Positions 50,038-57,917 of a DNA stretch of 64,000 nucleotides are shown here, piece after piece. The notes under the pieces are model-generated. The model did no database searches. It was given only the letters and a program-made list of their open reading frames with translations, and had not been told where the DNA came from. Position numbers and translations under genes: made by a program. Position 1 is the stretch's first letter. Each line of letters begins with the position of its first letter. This DNA comes from Clostridia bacterium (GTDB lineage: Bacteria; Bacillota; Clostridia; Christensenellales; Aristaeellaceae): NCBI GenBank assembly GCA_017509255.1, contig JAFWQA010000014.1, positions 1 through 64,000 of the forward strand. Direction: 5' to 3'.

Positions 50038-50081
50038 TCATGCATTTTTCGGGTCGTTTACGCAGGATCTGCATGAAATGG

Positions 50082-50110
50082 TTGACCTGATTGACCGTTT
50101 AAGATAAACT
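50082..50110 (+). promoter_or_regulatory. Proximal promoter of the exopolysaccharide operon
   Basis: TTGACC (50082-50087), 17-bp spacer, TAAACT (50105-50110). The 145-nt leader to loaP contains a perfect 8-bp hairpin (CCGATGCC about 50188-50195 with GGCATCGG about 50208-50215), a possible LoaP recognition structure. Confidence 0.55.
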
Positions 50111-50260
50111 CTTGCGGTTTGCGTTTCCTCCGGAGAGGCGCTGTTCCTGTTGGAGTGACGGGCTGAAAGCCGCCGGAAGGATCCCGATGCCGATGAAGCT
50201 GACGGCATCGGATGGCGAAGCTATGCCAAAAAACGAACGGAAGAAGGGAGGGGATCGGTC

Positions 50261-50764
50261 ATGAACGCGTACTGTCTTTTTTGCAGGACGGAGTATGCCG
50301 GGGATATCACCGCGGCGATCCAGGCGTCCGGAGACTACCGGGCGATCTATCCGCAGATCATCCAGCGCAAGTGGGTCCGCGGTACGGCGACGGAGGTCCC
50401 GCATCCCTGCCTGCCCGGTTACGTATTTATTTACAGCGATGAGCCGATCGCGGATTTCAGCCCCCTGCGCCGGCATCTGGGCGTGATCCGCCCGCTGGGG
50501 CAGGAAAACGAGCACTACGAGCTGGCCGGGGATGACCTGAAGTTTGCCCGGGCCGTATACGGAATGGGCGGAACGGTCGGCATCCAGAAGGCCTACCGGG
50601 AGGGAGACGGCATCCGCCTGGCGGACGGCGTCTTTGCCGGCCTCACCGGCCGGATCCTCTGGTTCGACCGCAGAAAGCAGCGGGCGAAGGTGGAGGTCAC
50701 CTTCGACGAGACGGTCTATACGCTCTGGGTCGGCATCGACATGATCGAGAAGCCGGATGAATAA
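50261..50764 (+). CDS. loaP: LoaP-type NusG paralogue (operon antiterminator)
   Basis: 167 aa. Residues 1-100 are a NusG N-terminal domain (YCLFCRTEYAGDITAAIQA; RPLGQENEHYELAGDDLKFARAVYG). Residues 110-160 are a KOW domain (YREGDGIRLADGVFAGLTGRILWFDRRKQRAKVEVTFDETVYTLWVG). LoaP proteins head long polysaccharide or antibiotic operons in Firmicutes and let RNA polymerase read through terminators. Position at the start of a run of more than 13 kb of glycan genes that contains a strong internal terminator fits this role. Confidence 0.87.
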   Translation: MNAYCLFCRTEYAGDITAAIQASGDYRAIYPQIIQRKWVRGTATEVPHPCLPGYVFIYSDEPIADFSPLRRHLGVIRPLGQENEHYELAGDDLKFARAVYGMGGTVGIQKAYREGDGIRLADGVFAGLTGRILWFDRRKQRAKVEVTFDETVYTLWVGIDMIEKPDE

Positions 50765-51806
50765 AGAAAGCATGGAGGTGGGCACCGTGGAGCAAGAGCA
50801 GCTGCGGCGGCGGAAGCGTCCGGGTAAAACGGTGCTGCTTCTGACCGCTGTCGGTATCCTTGTCCTGCTGGCCGGAGGGTATCTGCTGGGCAGCTGGCTG
50901 GAGAACAGCGGCCGCGAGGCGGACAGCCTGGGGGACTACAACGACCGGTTCCGCTACAGCGCGATGCTGAAGCTGGACGGCCAAAGCTACCGGCAGAAGG
51001 GCAGCGTGACCACCCTGCTCCTGATGGGCATCGACCAGGTCTCCGATGAGGAACGCAAAACGCCCTACCGCAGCGGCGGGCAGGCGGACTTCCTCCGGCT
51101 GCTGGTCATTGACCGCACCGAGAAAACCGTGGTCCAGATCCCGATCGACCGCGATACGATCACCCCGATCCGGATCCTGACGGTGCTCGGGGAAGAGGAC
51201 GGCACAAGGGAAGAGCATATCTCCATTTCCCACAGCTTCGGCGACGGGAAGGAGCAGAGCGGCGAGCTGACGCGCAGAGCCGTTTCGGAGCTTTTCCTCG
51301 GCGCGAGGATCGACTTCTGGGTCGCCATGAGCATGGACGGCATTGCCGCCTTCAACGACACGCTGGGCGGCGTCGCGGTCACCCTGGAGGATGACCTGAC
51401 GCAGTTTGACCCGGCGTGGCAGCCCGGCACGACCGTCATCCTGAGCGGCGAGCAGGCTTTCAACTACCTCCACAGCCGTATGTCCGTCGGCGACGGGAGC
51501 AACGCGTCCCGCATGCGCCGCCAGCAGGCCTACATCTCCGAAGCCGCGAAGCTCCTGCAGATCAAGGCCCAGGATGACGCGGACTTCGTGGGCCGGCTGT
51601 TTGACAGCCTGACGCCCTATCTGTCCAGCAATATCGGACGGGCCAACCTCGTCAATCTGGCCCTCCTTTCCAGGGACTTTGACCGCACCCTCCGGGAGAT
51701 CCCCGGCGAGCACGGCAGGGACGCCGACGGCTTCACCGCCTTCTATTATGACAAAGACGCGGTCAGGCAGATGGCGCTGGAGCTGCTTTTCACTCCCATG
51801 GAGTAA
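50757..51806 (+). CDS. LytR-CpsA-Psr (LCP) family protein
   Basis: 349 aa from the ATG at 50757, overlapping loaP by 8 bp; a GTG at 50787 with GGAGGTG in front is an equally good start. One N-terminal membrane helix (TVLLLTAVGILVLLAGGYLLG). The LCP domain at about 80-270 has TLLLMGID, the Arg/Asp-rich core QADFLRLLVIDRTEKTVVQIPIDRDT, and a late NYLHSRMSVGDGSNASRMRRQQAY. LCP enzymes attach polysaccharide from undecaprenyl phosphate to peptidoglycan, so the operon product is probably wall linked. Confidence 0.88.
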   Translation: MNKESMEVGTVEQEQLRRRKRPGKTVLLLTAVGILVLLAGGYLLGSWLENSGREADSLGDYNDRFRYSAMLKLDGQSYRQKGSVTTLLLMGIDQVSDEERKTPYRSGGQADFLRLLVIDRTEKTVVQIPIDRDTITPIRILTVLGEEDGTREEHISISHSFGDGKEQSGELTRRAVSELFLGARIDFWVAMSMDGIAAFNDTLGGVAVTLEDDLTQFDPAWQPGTTVILSGEQAFNYLHSRMSVGDGSNASRMRRQQAYISEAAKLLQIKAQDDADFVGRLFDSLTPYLSSNIGRANLVNLALLSRDFDRTLREIPGEHGRDADGFTAFYYDKDAVRQMALELLFTPME

Positions 51807-51876
51807 CGCCGAAAGGCTTTACCATATCACAGAAAATCAACACGGAAAAAAACCGAAACGAAAGGGGACCCCAACC

Positions 51877-52398
51877 ATGAAAAAGGCCTTATCTCTGTTT
51901 CTGGCCCTGTTCCTTCTGACCCTGAGCTGCTGCGCCTTTGCCGCCGACGGCGAGGACGAGCCCAGCAGGACCGGCGAGGATCTGATCCACACCGAGATCC
52001 TCAATCCCATGAACGATTTCCGGTTCATCATCATTCCCGGAGATCCGGACGCCATGGCTGAGCTGGAAAAGCTGGAAGCCGAGACCGACAGGCTGGCCTT
52101 CTTCGGCCCTGCCCGGGACGCCATCGTGGCCATCACCGGCCCCAACGGCGCCATCAAGGAATTTGCCGGCTGCATCTGCGAGAACTACGAAGAATCTATG
52201 GGTCCCATGACCATCGGAATGACCTTCCCGAAGCCCTTTGAGGAAGGTGCCCGGGTCGCCGTGGTCATCAAGGCGGGCGATGAATGGACCGTTTTCGAAG
52301 CAGGCGGAAGTGCTGCCGGAAGTGTGACTGTAACCTTTGATCCTGCAACCCTGCTGAAAATTCAGGAAGGCGGCGGCATGATCGCCGTGATCGCGTAA
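51877..52398 (+). CDS. Secreted protein of unknown function in the polysaccharide operon
   Basis: 173 aa from the ATG at 51877 (SD AAAGGGGA). Signal peptide with a Cys pair (LLTLSCCAFAADG). The mature part is acidic at first (DGEDEPSRTGEDL), then alternates strands (FRFIIIPGD, AIVAITGPNG, GARVAVVIKAGDEWTVFEAGG, GSVTVTFDPATLL), suggesting a small beta-sandwich. No family is recognised. Its place between the LCP enzyme and the chain-length regulator suggests a role in export or surface retention of the glycan. Confidence 0.6.
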   Translation: MKKALSLFLALFLLTLSCCAFAADGEDEPSRTGEDLIHTEILNPMNDFRFIIIPGDPDAMAELEKLEAETDRLAFFGPARDAIVAITGPNGAIKEFAGCICENYEESMGPMTIGMTFPKPFEEGARVAVVIKAGDEWTVFEAGGSAAGSVTVTFDPATLLKIQEGGGMIAVIA

Positions 52399-52444
52399 CC
52401 CCTCGGCCTCATAATTCCAAGAAAAAAAAGGCACGGAGAGTAAT

Positions 52445-53251
52445 ATGGCGGATAATAAAAACAGGCGCAGCCGGCAGGATGCCGGGCTGCTCCAGAGAAA
52501 CCCGGAAAATCCCGGACAGTCAAAGGCTGCCCAGCAGGATACGATCGACCTGGTAGAGCTTTTCTACCGCCTGCTGGACAGCTGGAAGCTGCTCCTGATC
52601 GCAATGGCCGTCTGCATCCTCGCTCTGCTCGGCTTCAAGGCAGTCAAGCGCGACAAGCCGATGTACCAGGCCAGCTCCACGATCTATGTGATCGGGACGG
52701 ACACGACGCTGAGCCTGGCGGACCTGCAGATCTCCAGCAGCATGATGAACGACTATCTGAAGGTCTTCGACATCTGGGAGGTGCACGACATGGTGCGCCG
52801 AAACCTGGATCTCAAATACAATTACAAGCAGCTGCGGGAGAGCGTGACCGTGGTGAATCCCGCGAGCACGCGCATGCTGGATATCACCGTGTCCTCCGAG
52901 AGTCCGGAGGAGGCGGCGGACATGGCGAACGAATACGCCGTCGTCGTCAGCAATTACATTGCCGATACGATGAAGACGGACAAGCCCAGCATCATGTCCG
53001 TGGCGCTGGTGCCGACCAATCCCTATAACATCCACAACACCCGGGACCTGATCATGGCGGCCGTCGTCGGCCTGCTGATCGGCGCGGCGATCGTCACGGT
53101 CCAGATGATGACGGACGACAAGATCAAGACCGCGGAGGATATCATGCGCTATACCGGCCTGAGCAATCTGGCGATCATCCCGGTGGAGGAAACGCTGGCC
53201 GGCCACAGCATCAAGCCGCAGCATGCCGGAAAGGGGAGGCTGAAGTCATGA
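52445..53251 (+). CDS. cpsC: Polysaccharide chain-length determinant (Wzz/CpsC type)
   Basis: 268 aa. A cytosolic N-terminus is followed by helix 1 at about 40-63 (SWKLLLIAMAVCILALLGF), an extracellular Wzz domain (TIYVIGTDTTLSLADLQISSS...), the proline-rich motif LVPTNPYNIHNTRD just before helix 2 at about 198-218, and a short cytosolic tail (DKIKTAEDIMRYTGL). Membrane activator of the downstream tyrosine kinase; the genes overlap by 4 bp. Confidence 0.88.
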   Translation: MADNKNRRSRQDAGLLQRNPENPGQSKAAQQDTIDLVELFYRLLDSWKLLLIAMAVCILALLGFKAVKRDKPMYQASSTIYVIGTDTTLSLADLQISSSMMNDYLKVFDIWEVHDMVRRNLDLKYNYKQLRESVTVVNPASTRMLDITVSSESPEEAADMANEYAVVVSNYIADTMKTDKPSIMSVALVPTNPYNIHNTRDLIMAAVVGLLIGAAIVTVQMMTDDKIKTAEDIMRYTGLSNLAIIPVEETLAGHSIKPQHAGKGRLKS

Positions 53252-54024
53252 AGAAAGTCGACCTGATGAGATTCGCTCCTCTCGGCTACGCCTGCGCGGA
53301 AGCCATCAATACCCTGTGCACCAACCTGACCTTCACGGGCAGCAACGTCAAGCGCATCATGGTGACCTCCTGCCATGCCTCGGAGGGCAAGAGCATGATC
53401 TCCATGAACATCTTGCGCACTATGGCAGGGCTGGGAAAGAGGGTAGCCCTGCTGGACATGGACCTGCGCCGCAGCCGCCTCCGGGCTGACTACGGCATGG
53501 CCTTCAGCGACTCCAAGCCCCAGGGCATCACCCATTACCTGTCCGGCCAGGCCGCGCTGGAGGATATCATCTACAGCACGCCGATCGCCAACGCGTGCAT
53601 CCTTCCGGTCACCAAAACGGTATCCAACTCCCTGTCCCTTCTCAACTCGGAGAAGACGGAGGAGCTGATCCGCAACCTGGGCGAGGCTTTTGACTACGTC
53701 ATCATCGACGTATCCCCGGTTGGCGCCCTGATCGACGCGGCGCAGATCGCCCGCTACTGCGACGGGACGCTGCTGGTCGTCAACTACAACGAGGTGCGCA
53801 AGAAGGAACTGATCGACGCCAGGAACCAGCTGGACCAGACCGGCTGCCCCATCCTCGGCACCGTGATCAACGAAGCGCGCTTCGACAGCTATCTGAACCG
53901 CAAGTATTACTACAAGTCCTATTATTACAGCCACTACGACAACTACTACGGCAAGGATGAAAAGGGCAGCGCCGATCCCGGTAAGCCCGCCGCTCCCCGC
54001 AAGGGAGCATCGGCCGGGAAATAA
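53248..54024 (+). CDS. cpsD: CpsD/CapB-type tyrosine autokinase
   Basis: 258 aa BY-kinase. Walker A in VTSCHASEGKSMISMN (about 37-50), Walker A' in VALLDMDLRRSRL (about 70) and Walker B in YVIIDVSPVGALID (about 150). The C-terminus has a dense tyrosine cluster (YYYKSYYYSHYDNYYG, about 218-233), the autophosphorylation site. It works with CpsC to set polymer length and export. Confidence 0.92.
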   Translation: MKKVDLMRFAPLGYACAEAINTLCTNLTFTGSNVKRIMVTSCHASEGKSMISMNILRTMAGLGKRVALLDMDLRRSRLRADYGMAFSDSKPQGITHYLSGQAALEDIIYSTPIANACILPVTKTVSNSLSLLNSEKTEELIRNLGEAFDYVIIDVSPVGALIDAAQIARYCDGTLLVVNYNEVRKKELIDARNQLDQTGCPILGTVINEARFDSYLNRKYYYKSYYYSHYDNYYGKDEKGSADPGKPAAPRKGASAGK

Positions 54025-54056
54025 AGCTTCTCAAATAACCGCATACCCGCAGTATT

Positions 54057-54086
54057 CAGATCCCCCGCACCGGGGGATCTGTTTTT
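54057..54086 (+). terminator. Intrinsic terminator inside the polysaccharide operon
   Basis: An 11-bp perfect stem (54057-54067 with 54071-54081, loop CAC) followed by TTTTT. It lies between cpsD and the sugar transferase gene with no new promoter evident. It would cut the operon short without antitermination. Confidence 0.85.
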
Positions 54087-54132
54087 CACGTTTCCAAACC
54101 AGAACGATCCATCATCACGGAGGGGACCGCCA

Positions 54133-55545
54133 GTGTCTAACGTCAGAACCAAGAATCCGATTTCGCTCAGGAATCTCAAGCTGCTGAATCTCGTCGTCAT
54201 GTCGGCGATTTTCTGGCTGCTCTGGACGCGCTGCGGCGCGAGCCGGCTGTATGAGGGGGAATTCATCAGCTTCCGGAACATCGCCTTCCTGGCGGCTTTC
54301 GTGCTCCTGTATTTCGCTTTTTCGCGGATATACAACGCATTCTCGGTCGTCTACTGCAGTGTCCGGGAACTGATCCTGAGCCAGTTTCTGACAGCCCTTT
54401 TCGCCAACTCGATCATCTTCCTGGTGACCGCCGTGATCTTCGGCACGCTGGATCACATCCTGCCGTTCTTTATCACGCTCTGCTGCCAGACGGCATTCGC
54501 CGTCATCTGGTGCTGCGGGACGCACGCTCTGTACTTCAAGTATACCAAATCCGGCGATACCTATATCATCTACGATATGCAGGAAGGCATGGAAAACACC
54601 CTGAACGAGCACGGCCTGGACAAGCGCTATAAGGTCGTCGGCACCTGCACCGCGCAGGAATGCCTGGAAAAGAACATGTCCATGCTGACCGGGAATGTGC
54701 ACACCGTCTTCTTCAGCGGGGTCCACAGCCATGACCGGAACATCATCCTGAAGTACTGCATCGAAAATCATATCTCCTGCTTCATTATTCCGCGGGTCGG
54801 CGATCTGCTGATGAGCAGCGCCCTGACCATGAACATCATGCATCTGCCGATGCTGTACGTCAGCCGCTATACGCCGAATCCGGAATACGTCATCATCAAG
54901 CGGGCCTTTGACATCTTCGCTTCCGCCGTCGGCCTCATCCTCGCTTCCCCGTTCATGGCGGTCATCGCCCTGGCCGTCCGCTCGGACGGCGGTCCGGCCA
55001 TCTACCGGCAGACCCGCCTGACCAAGGACGGAAAGGAATTCCAGATCATGAAATTCCGTTCCATGCGGACGGACGCGGAAAAGGACGGCGTAGCCAGGCT
55101 TTCCACCGGTGACAACGACGACCGCGTCACCAAGGTCGGCCGGATCATCCGCATGCTCCGCCTGGACGAGCTGCCCCAGCTGATCAACGTATTCCGGGGC
55201 GACATGAGCCTCGTCGGTCCACGCCCGGAACGCCCTGAGATCGCCGCGCAGTATGAAGCAGAAATGCCCGAGTTCCGGCTCCGCCTGCAGGCCAAGGCCG
55301 GCATCACCGGCTACGCCCAGGTCTACGGCCAGTACAACACAACCCCCTATCACAAGCTCCAGCTGGACCTGATGTACATCGCCCATCCCAGCCTTCTGCA
55401 GGACCTGAAGATCCTCTTCGCTACCGTCAAGATCATCTTCATGAAGGACAGTACAGAAGGTGTAGCCGAAGGGCAGACGACGGCGTTGGACTACCAAAAT
55501 GCAGCAGATAGAACGGGAAAATACGCTGAAACGGTTTCTAAATAG
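54133..55545 (+). CDS. Priming glycosyl-1-phosphate transferase for exopolysaccharide
   Basis: 470 aa from the GTG at 54133 (SD GGAGGGG). Residues 1-140 hold about five helices, 140-260 a CoA-binding-like soluble domain, and 265-450 the bacterial sugar transferase domain: KRAFDIFASAVGLILASPFMAVI, GPAIYRQTRLTKDGKEFQIMKFRSM, LRLDELPQLINVFRGDMSLVGPRPERP. It moves a sugar-1-phosphate to undecaprenyl phosphate to begin the repeat unit. It is the last gene with host-like base composition. Confidence 0.92.
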   Translation: MSNVRTKNPISLRNLKLLNLVVMSAIFWLLWTRCGASRLYEGEFISFRNIAFLAAFVLLYFAFSRIYNAFSVVYCSVRELILSQFLTALFANSIIFLVTAVIFGTLDHILPFFITLCCQTAFAVIWCCGTHALYFKYTKSGDTYIIYDMQEGMENTLNEHGLDKRYKVVGTCTAQECLEKNMSMLTGNVHTVFFSGVHSHDRNIILKYCIENHISCFIIPRVGDLLMSSALTMNIMHLPMLYVSRYTPNPEYVIIKRAFDIFASAVGLILASPFMAVIALAVRSDGGPAIYRQTRLTKDGKEFQIMKFRSMRTDAEKDGVARLSTGDNDDRVTKVGRIIRMLRLDELPQLINVFRGDMSLVGPRPERPEIAAQYEAEMPEFRLRLQAKAGITGYAQVYGQYNTTPYHKLQLDLMYIAHPSLLQDLKILFATVKIIFMKDSTEGVAEGQTTALDYQNAADRTGKYAETVSK

Positions 55546-55593
55546 GACAAATTGAACAAAAATCTGACTCTTTGAGCGAAGTGGTTGGAATGT

Positions 55594-55754
55594 CTGCCCT
55601 CGGTACTCTGCTTATAGAAGAGGGCAGGACTATGTATCAAATACATTCCGGGTCGACGATATATGCTATGTGCCTTCGATAGTTTCCTTATAGAAGAGGC
55701 GGGTAAAAAATGCCGCCGATAGTTTCAGAATAGAACAGACACATTAAGGCGGCA
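55594..55754 (+). repeat. Three hairpins sharing a conserved loop word
   Basis: Three stem-loops follow one another: 55594-55601/55620-55627, 55672-55677/55693-55700 and 55711-55717/55748-55754. The stems differ, yet loops 1 and 2 share TTATAGAA and loops 2 and 3 both begin GATAGTTTC. Degenerate ATAGRA words also lie at 55508 and 55542 at the end of the preceding gene. Conserved loops with changed stems suggest structured RNA or old mobile-element ends. Confidence 0.45.
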
Positions 55755-55764
55755 GCCACAGGAA

Positions 55765-56005
55765 CTCATTTCACTTTGATTCGGTTCGGACTGACCGGTC
55801 GGGATGGTGAGGAACAGAGTTTCGAGGTTAAGCCGGTGTCACCGGAGGGCGGAGCTATAAGCACAGGTCGAAAGACCAGGTGATTGAGATAGGCTGGAGC
55901 TGGTTCATATGTTGGCCAGTAGAAAAGGTAGAAATGCTGAGAGGCTCCGGGGTTTGTTTTGACCTCAGAGCATTTCGCTATGTTTTGGGGAGTTTTGCTC
56001 CCGTT
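55765..56005 (+). ncRNA. Putative structured RNA of unknown class
   Basis: No gene fits this stretch but it is dense in hairpins: 55782-55785/55794-55797; 55833-55837/55841-55845; GGTC-GAAA-GACC at 55866-55877 (GNRA loop); a long arm 55931-55938/55969-55976 continued by 55941-55944/55963-55966 across a tandem GA/AG internal loop; and 55988-55992/55998-56002. A second pairing (55825-55831 with 55960-55966) competes with the long arm. It ends about 35 bases before the next start codon. Confidence 0.45.
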
Positions 56006-56038
56006 CAATTCTGAAGAATAAAACAGGGAGCTGTAGCT

Positions 56039-57157
56039 GTGAAGAAACTTAAAGTGATGATTTTAGCCAATGATACGACATATACATACAACCTCCGTAA
56101 TGAGATTATCGAGCGCCTTGCATCAGATGGACATGAAGTTGTTGTCGCATCCCAGCCCCTACTCCTTCAGGAAGAGTTGAAGAGTCTGGGATGTAGACTT
56201 GTAAATATAGAAACAAATCGTCATGGAACAAACCCACTTTCAGACCTCGGATTACTTATGAAGTTCAGGATGGTGTTGTCGGAAGAGAGACCAGATGTGG
56301 CTCTGACATATAACATCAAGCCGAATGCTTATGGCGGGATCGCTTGCCGGATGACAAAGACGCATTATATCCCCAATATCACCGGTCTAGGTACTGCAGT
56401 TGAGTATCCAGGTTTAATGCAGAAGATTTCTACGAAGCTATATAAGGCTGGTGTGGCTGGAGCGGACTGTATTATGTTCCAGAACGATGAAAACAAACAG
56501 TTCTTTATCGATCACCACATGATGCCTAAGAAGGCAAGAACTCGGCTTCTTCCCGGTTCTGGAGTGAGCCTCAAGGTCCATAAGGCGATGGAGTATCCAG
56601 TGGACACAGGCGTGATCAACTTCCTCTTCATTGCCCGTGTAATGGCTGAAAAGGGTATTGATCTGCTCCTTGGAGCCGCGAAGAGGATATATGAGAAACA
56701 CAAGAATGTCATGTTCCATATTTGTGGCCAGTGTGATGATGAGAAGTATATCGGTCTTCTAAAAGAAGCCGAGAAGAGCGGATATATCAATTATCACGGT
56801 GAGCAGAAAGATATGGTCCCGTTCTTCGAGATGGCACACTGCATTGTGCATCCTAGTTACTACCCGGAAGGCATGAGCAATGTGCTGTTGGAAGCAGCAG
56901 CGCATTGCAGACCCATCATAGCCACAGATCGTGCTGGGTGCCGCGAAACGGTTGATGAAGGTAAGAGCGGATACATCATCCCCATAAAAAATCAGGATGC
57001 ATTATATGATGCATTGGAAAGATTCCTGGCAATGACTTGGGAACAACGACGCAATATGGGATTGGCTGGAAGAGCAAAGGTTGAACATGAATTTGATCGA
57101 CAATTAGTTGTAAATGCATATATGGAAGAAATAGCGAGGTGTATAAAGCATGATTAA
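56039..57157 (+). CDS. Glycosyltransferase family 4 protein
   Basis: 372 aa from the GTG at 56039 (SD CAGGGAG). GT-B fold: the N-half starts KVMILANDTTYTYNLRNEIIERL and carries YNIKPNAYGGIACRMTKTHYIPNITGLG, as in PglA/WbpX-like acceptor domains. The C-half has LFIARVMAEKGIDLLL, VHPSYYPEGMSNVLLEAAAHCRPIIATDRAGCRE (donor-binding E-x7-E, about 285-315). It adds one sugar to the lipid-linked unit. Base composition is visibly AT-richer than upstream genes. It overlaps the next gene by 8 bp. Confidence 0.88.
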   Translation: MKKLKVMILANDTTYTYNLRNEIIERLASDGHEVVVASQPLLLQEELKSLGCRLVNIETNRHGTNPLSDLGLLMKFRMVLSEERPDVALTYNIKPNAYGGIACRMTKTHYIPNITGLGTAVEYPGLMQKISTKLYKAGVAGADCIMFQNDENKQFFIDHHMMPKKARTRLLPGSGVSLKVHKAMEYPVDTGVINFLFIARVMAEKGIDLLLGAAKRIYEKHKNVMFHICGQCDDEKYIGLLKEAEKSGYINYHGEQKDMVPFFEMAHCIVHPSYYPEGMSNVLLEAAAHCRPIIATDRAGCRETVDEGKSGYIIPIKNQDALYDALERFLAMTWEQRRNMGLAGRAKVEHEFDRQLVVNAYMEEIARCIKHD

Positions 57158-57881
57158 ATATTCGATGCAACAAATCAGAGAATCCTTACCAAAGGAAAAA
57201 AATAAGGGCGATTCTTTATGGGTTCAGTATGTGGCAAGAAATATTTCTTACCCATTCACTTTCCTCTTTATAAATATTGGACTATCAGCATGGCAAGTGT
57301 CAGTCTTATCTATTTTGGTGGCATTTATGGCGTGCTTTGCTTTCTGCATTAATAATGATGTTGTCAGATGGGTAGGTGTTATTCTGATTCATTTCTGGAT
57401 GATTTGCGATTGTGTTGACGGTAATATTGCAAGGGTCAAGAAGACAACTGGACCAATGGGTGAATTCATCGATGCGCAAAGCGGATATATAATAAGTGCT
57501 TTCTGCTACTTTGGATTAGGGGTTGCTGCTTTCTATACAACAAGGTTTTCACAGTACTCGACATTGCTACTTACGTTAGGGAGTATAGCGTCTATCGCAA
57601 ATATTCTCTCGAGACTAATTCATCAAAAGTATACAGTTGCACAGATAAATTCTAATGGCGGTAAGAATGAGGTGCAAATAGAAGAAAAAGACAGTTCTAG
57701 TTTTCAAAGCCTTAGACGACGGATAGGTAAGGAAATAGGACTGTCAGGGATGTTCATGATACTGGTGGTTTTGTGCCAAATATTCAAAATATATGATTAT
57801 GTCACAGTGTTTTATTTTCTTTTCTGTATGGTGAGCTTACTAGTTGTAATCGCTAGATATAGTATAAAAGCAAAAGTATAG
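57150..57881 (+). CDS. CDP-alcohol phosphotransferase-family membrane protein, variant active site
   Basis: 243 aa with about six helices. The family motif DxxDGxxARxxxxxxxxGxxxDxxxD is present except at its end: DCVDGNIARVKKTTGPMG then EFIDAQSG (about residues 90-115), where the last Asp is Gly. The family moves a phospho-group from a CDP-linked donor to an alcohol. Beside PEP-mutase genes it is the natural candidate to transfer a CMP-activated phosphonate to lipid or sugar. The altered last Asp (the usual base) could mean a changed mechanism or loss of activity. Confidence 0.78.
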   Translation: MIKYSMQQIRESLPKEKNKGDSLWVQYVARNISYPFTFLFINIGLSAWQVSVLSILVAFMACFAFCINNDVVRWVGVILIHFWMICDCVDGNIARVKKTTGPMGEFIDAQSGYIISAFCYFGLGVAAFYTTRFSQYSTLLLTLGSIASIANILSRLIHQKYTVAQINSNGGKNEVQIEEKDSSSFQSLRRRIGKEIGLSGMFMILVVLCQIFKIYDYVTVFYFLFCMVSLLVVIARYSIKAKV

Positions 57882-57917
57882 TTGATTTAACCTGGCTTGG
57901 TAAGAAAGGAATAACAA

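Noticed and set aside
49767-50045. A 92-codon minus-strand frame in the loaP leader
   Set aside because: AT-rich, with no SD and no signal or domain. It overlaps the hairpins and promoter of the leader.
55500-55760. Degenerate CRISPR array
   Set aside because: Repeat words are only 7-12 bases, spacing is irregular (about 34, 72, 76 and 40) and no cas gene is in the window.
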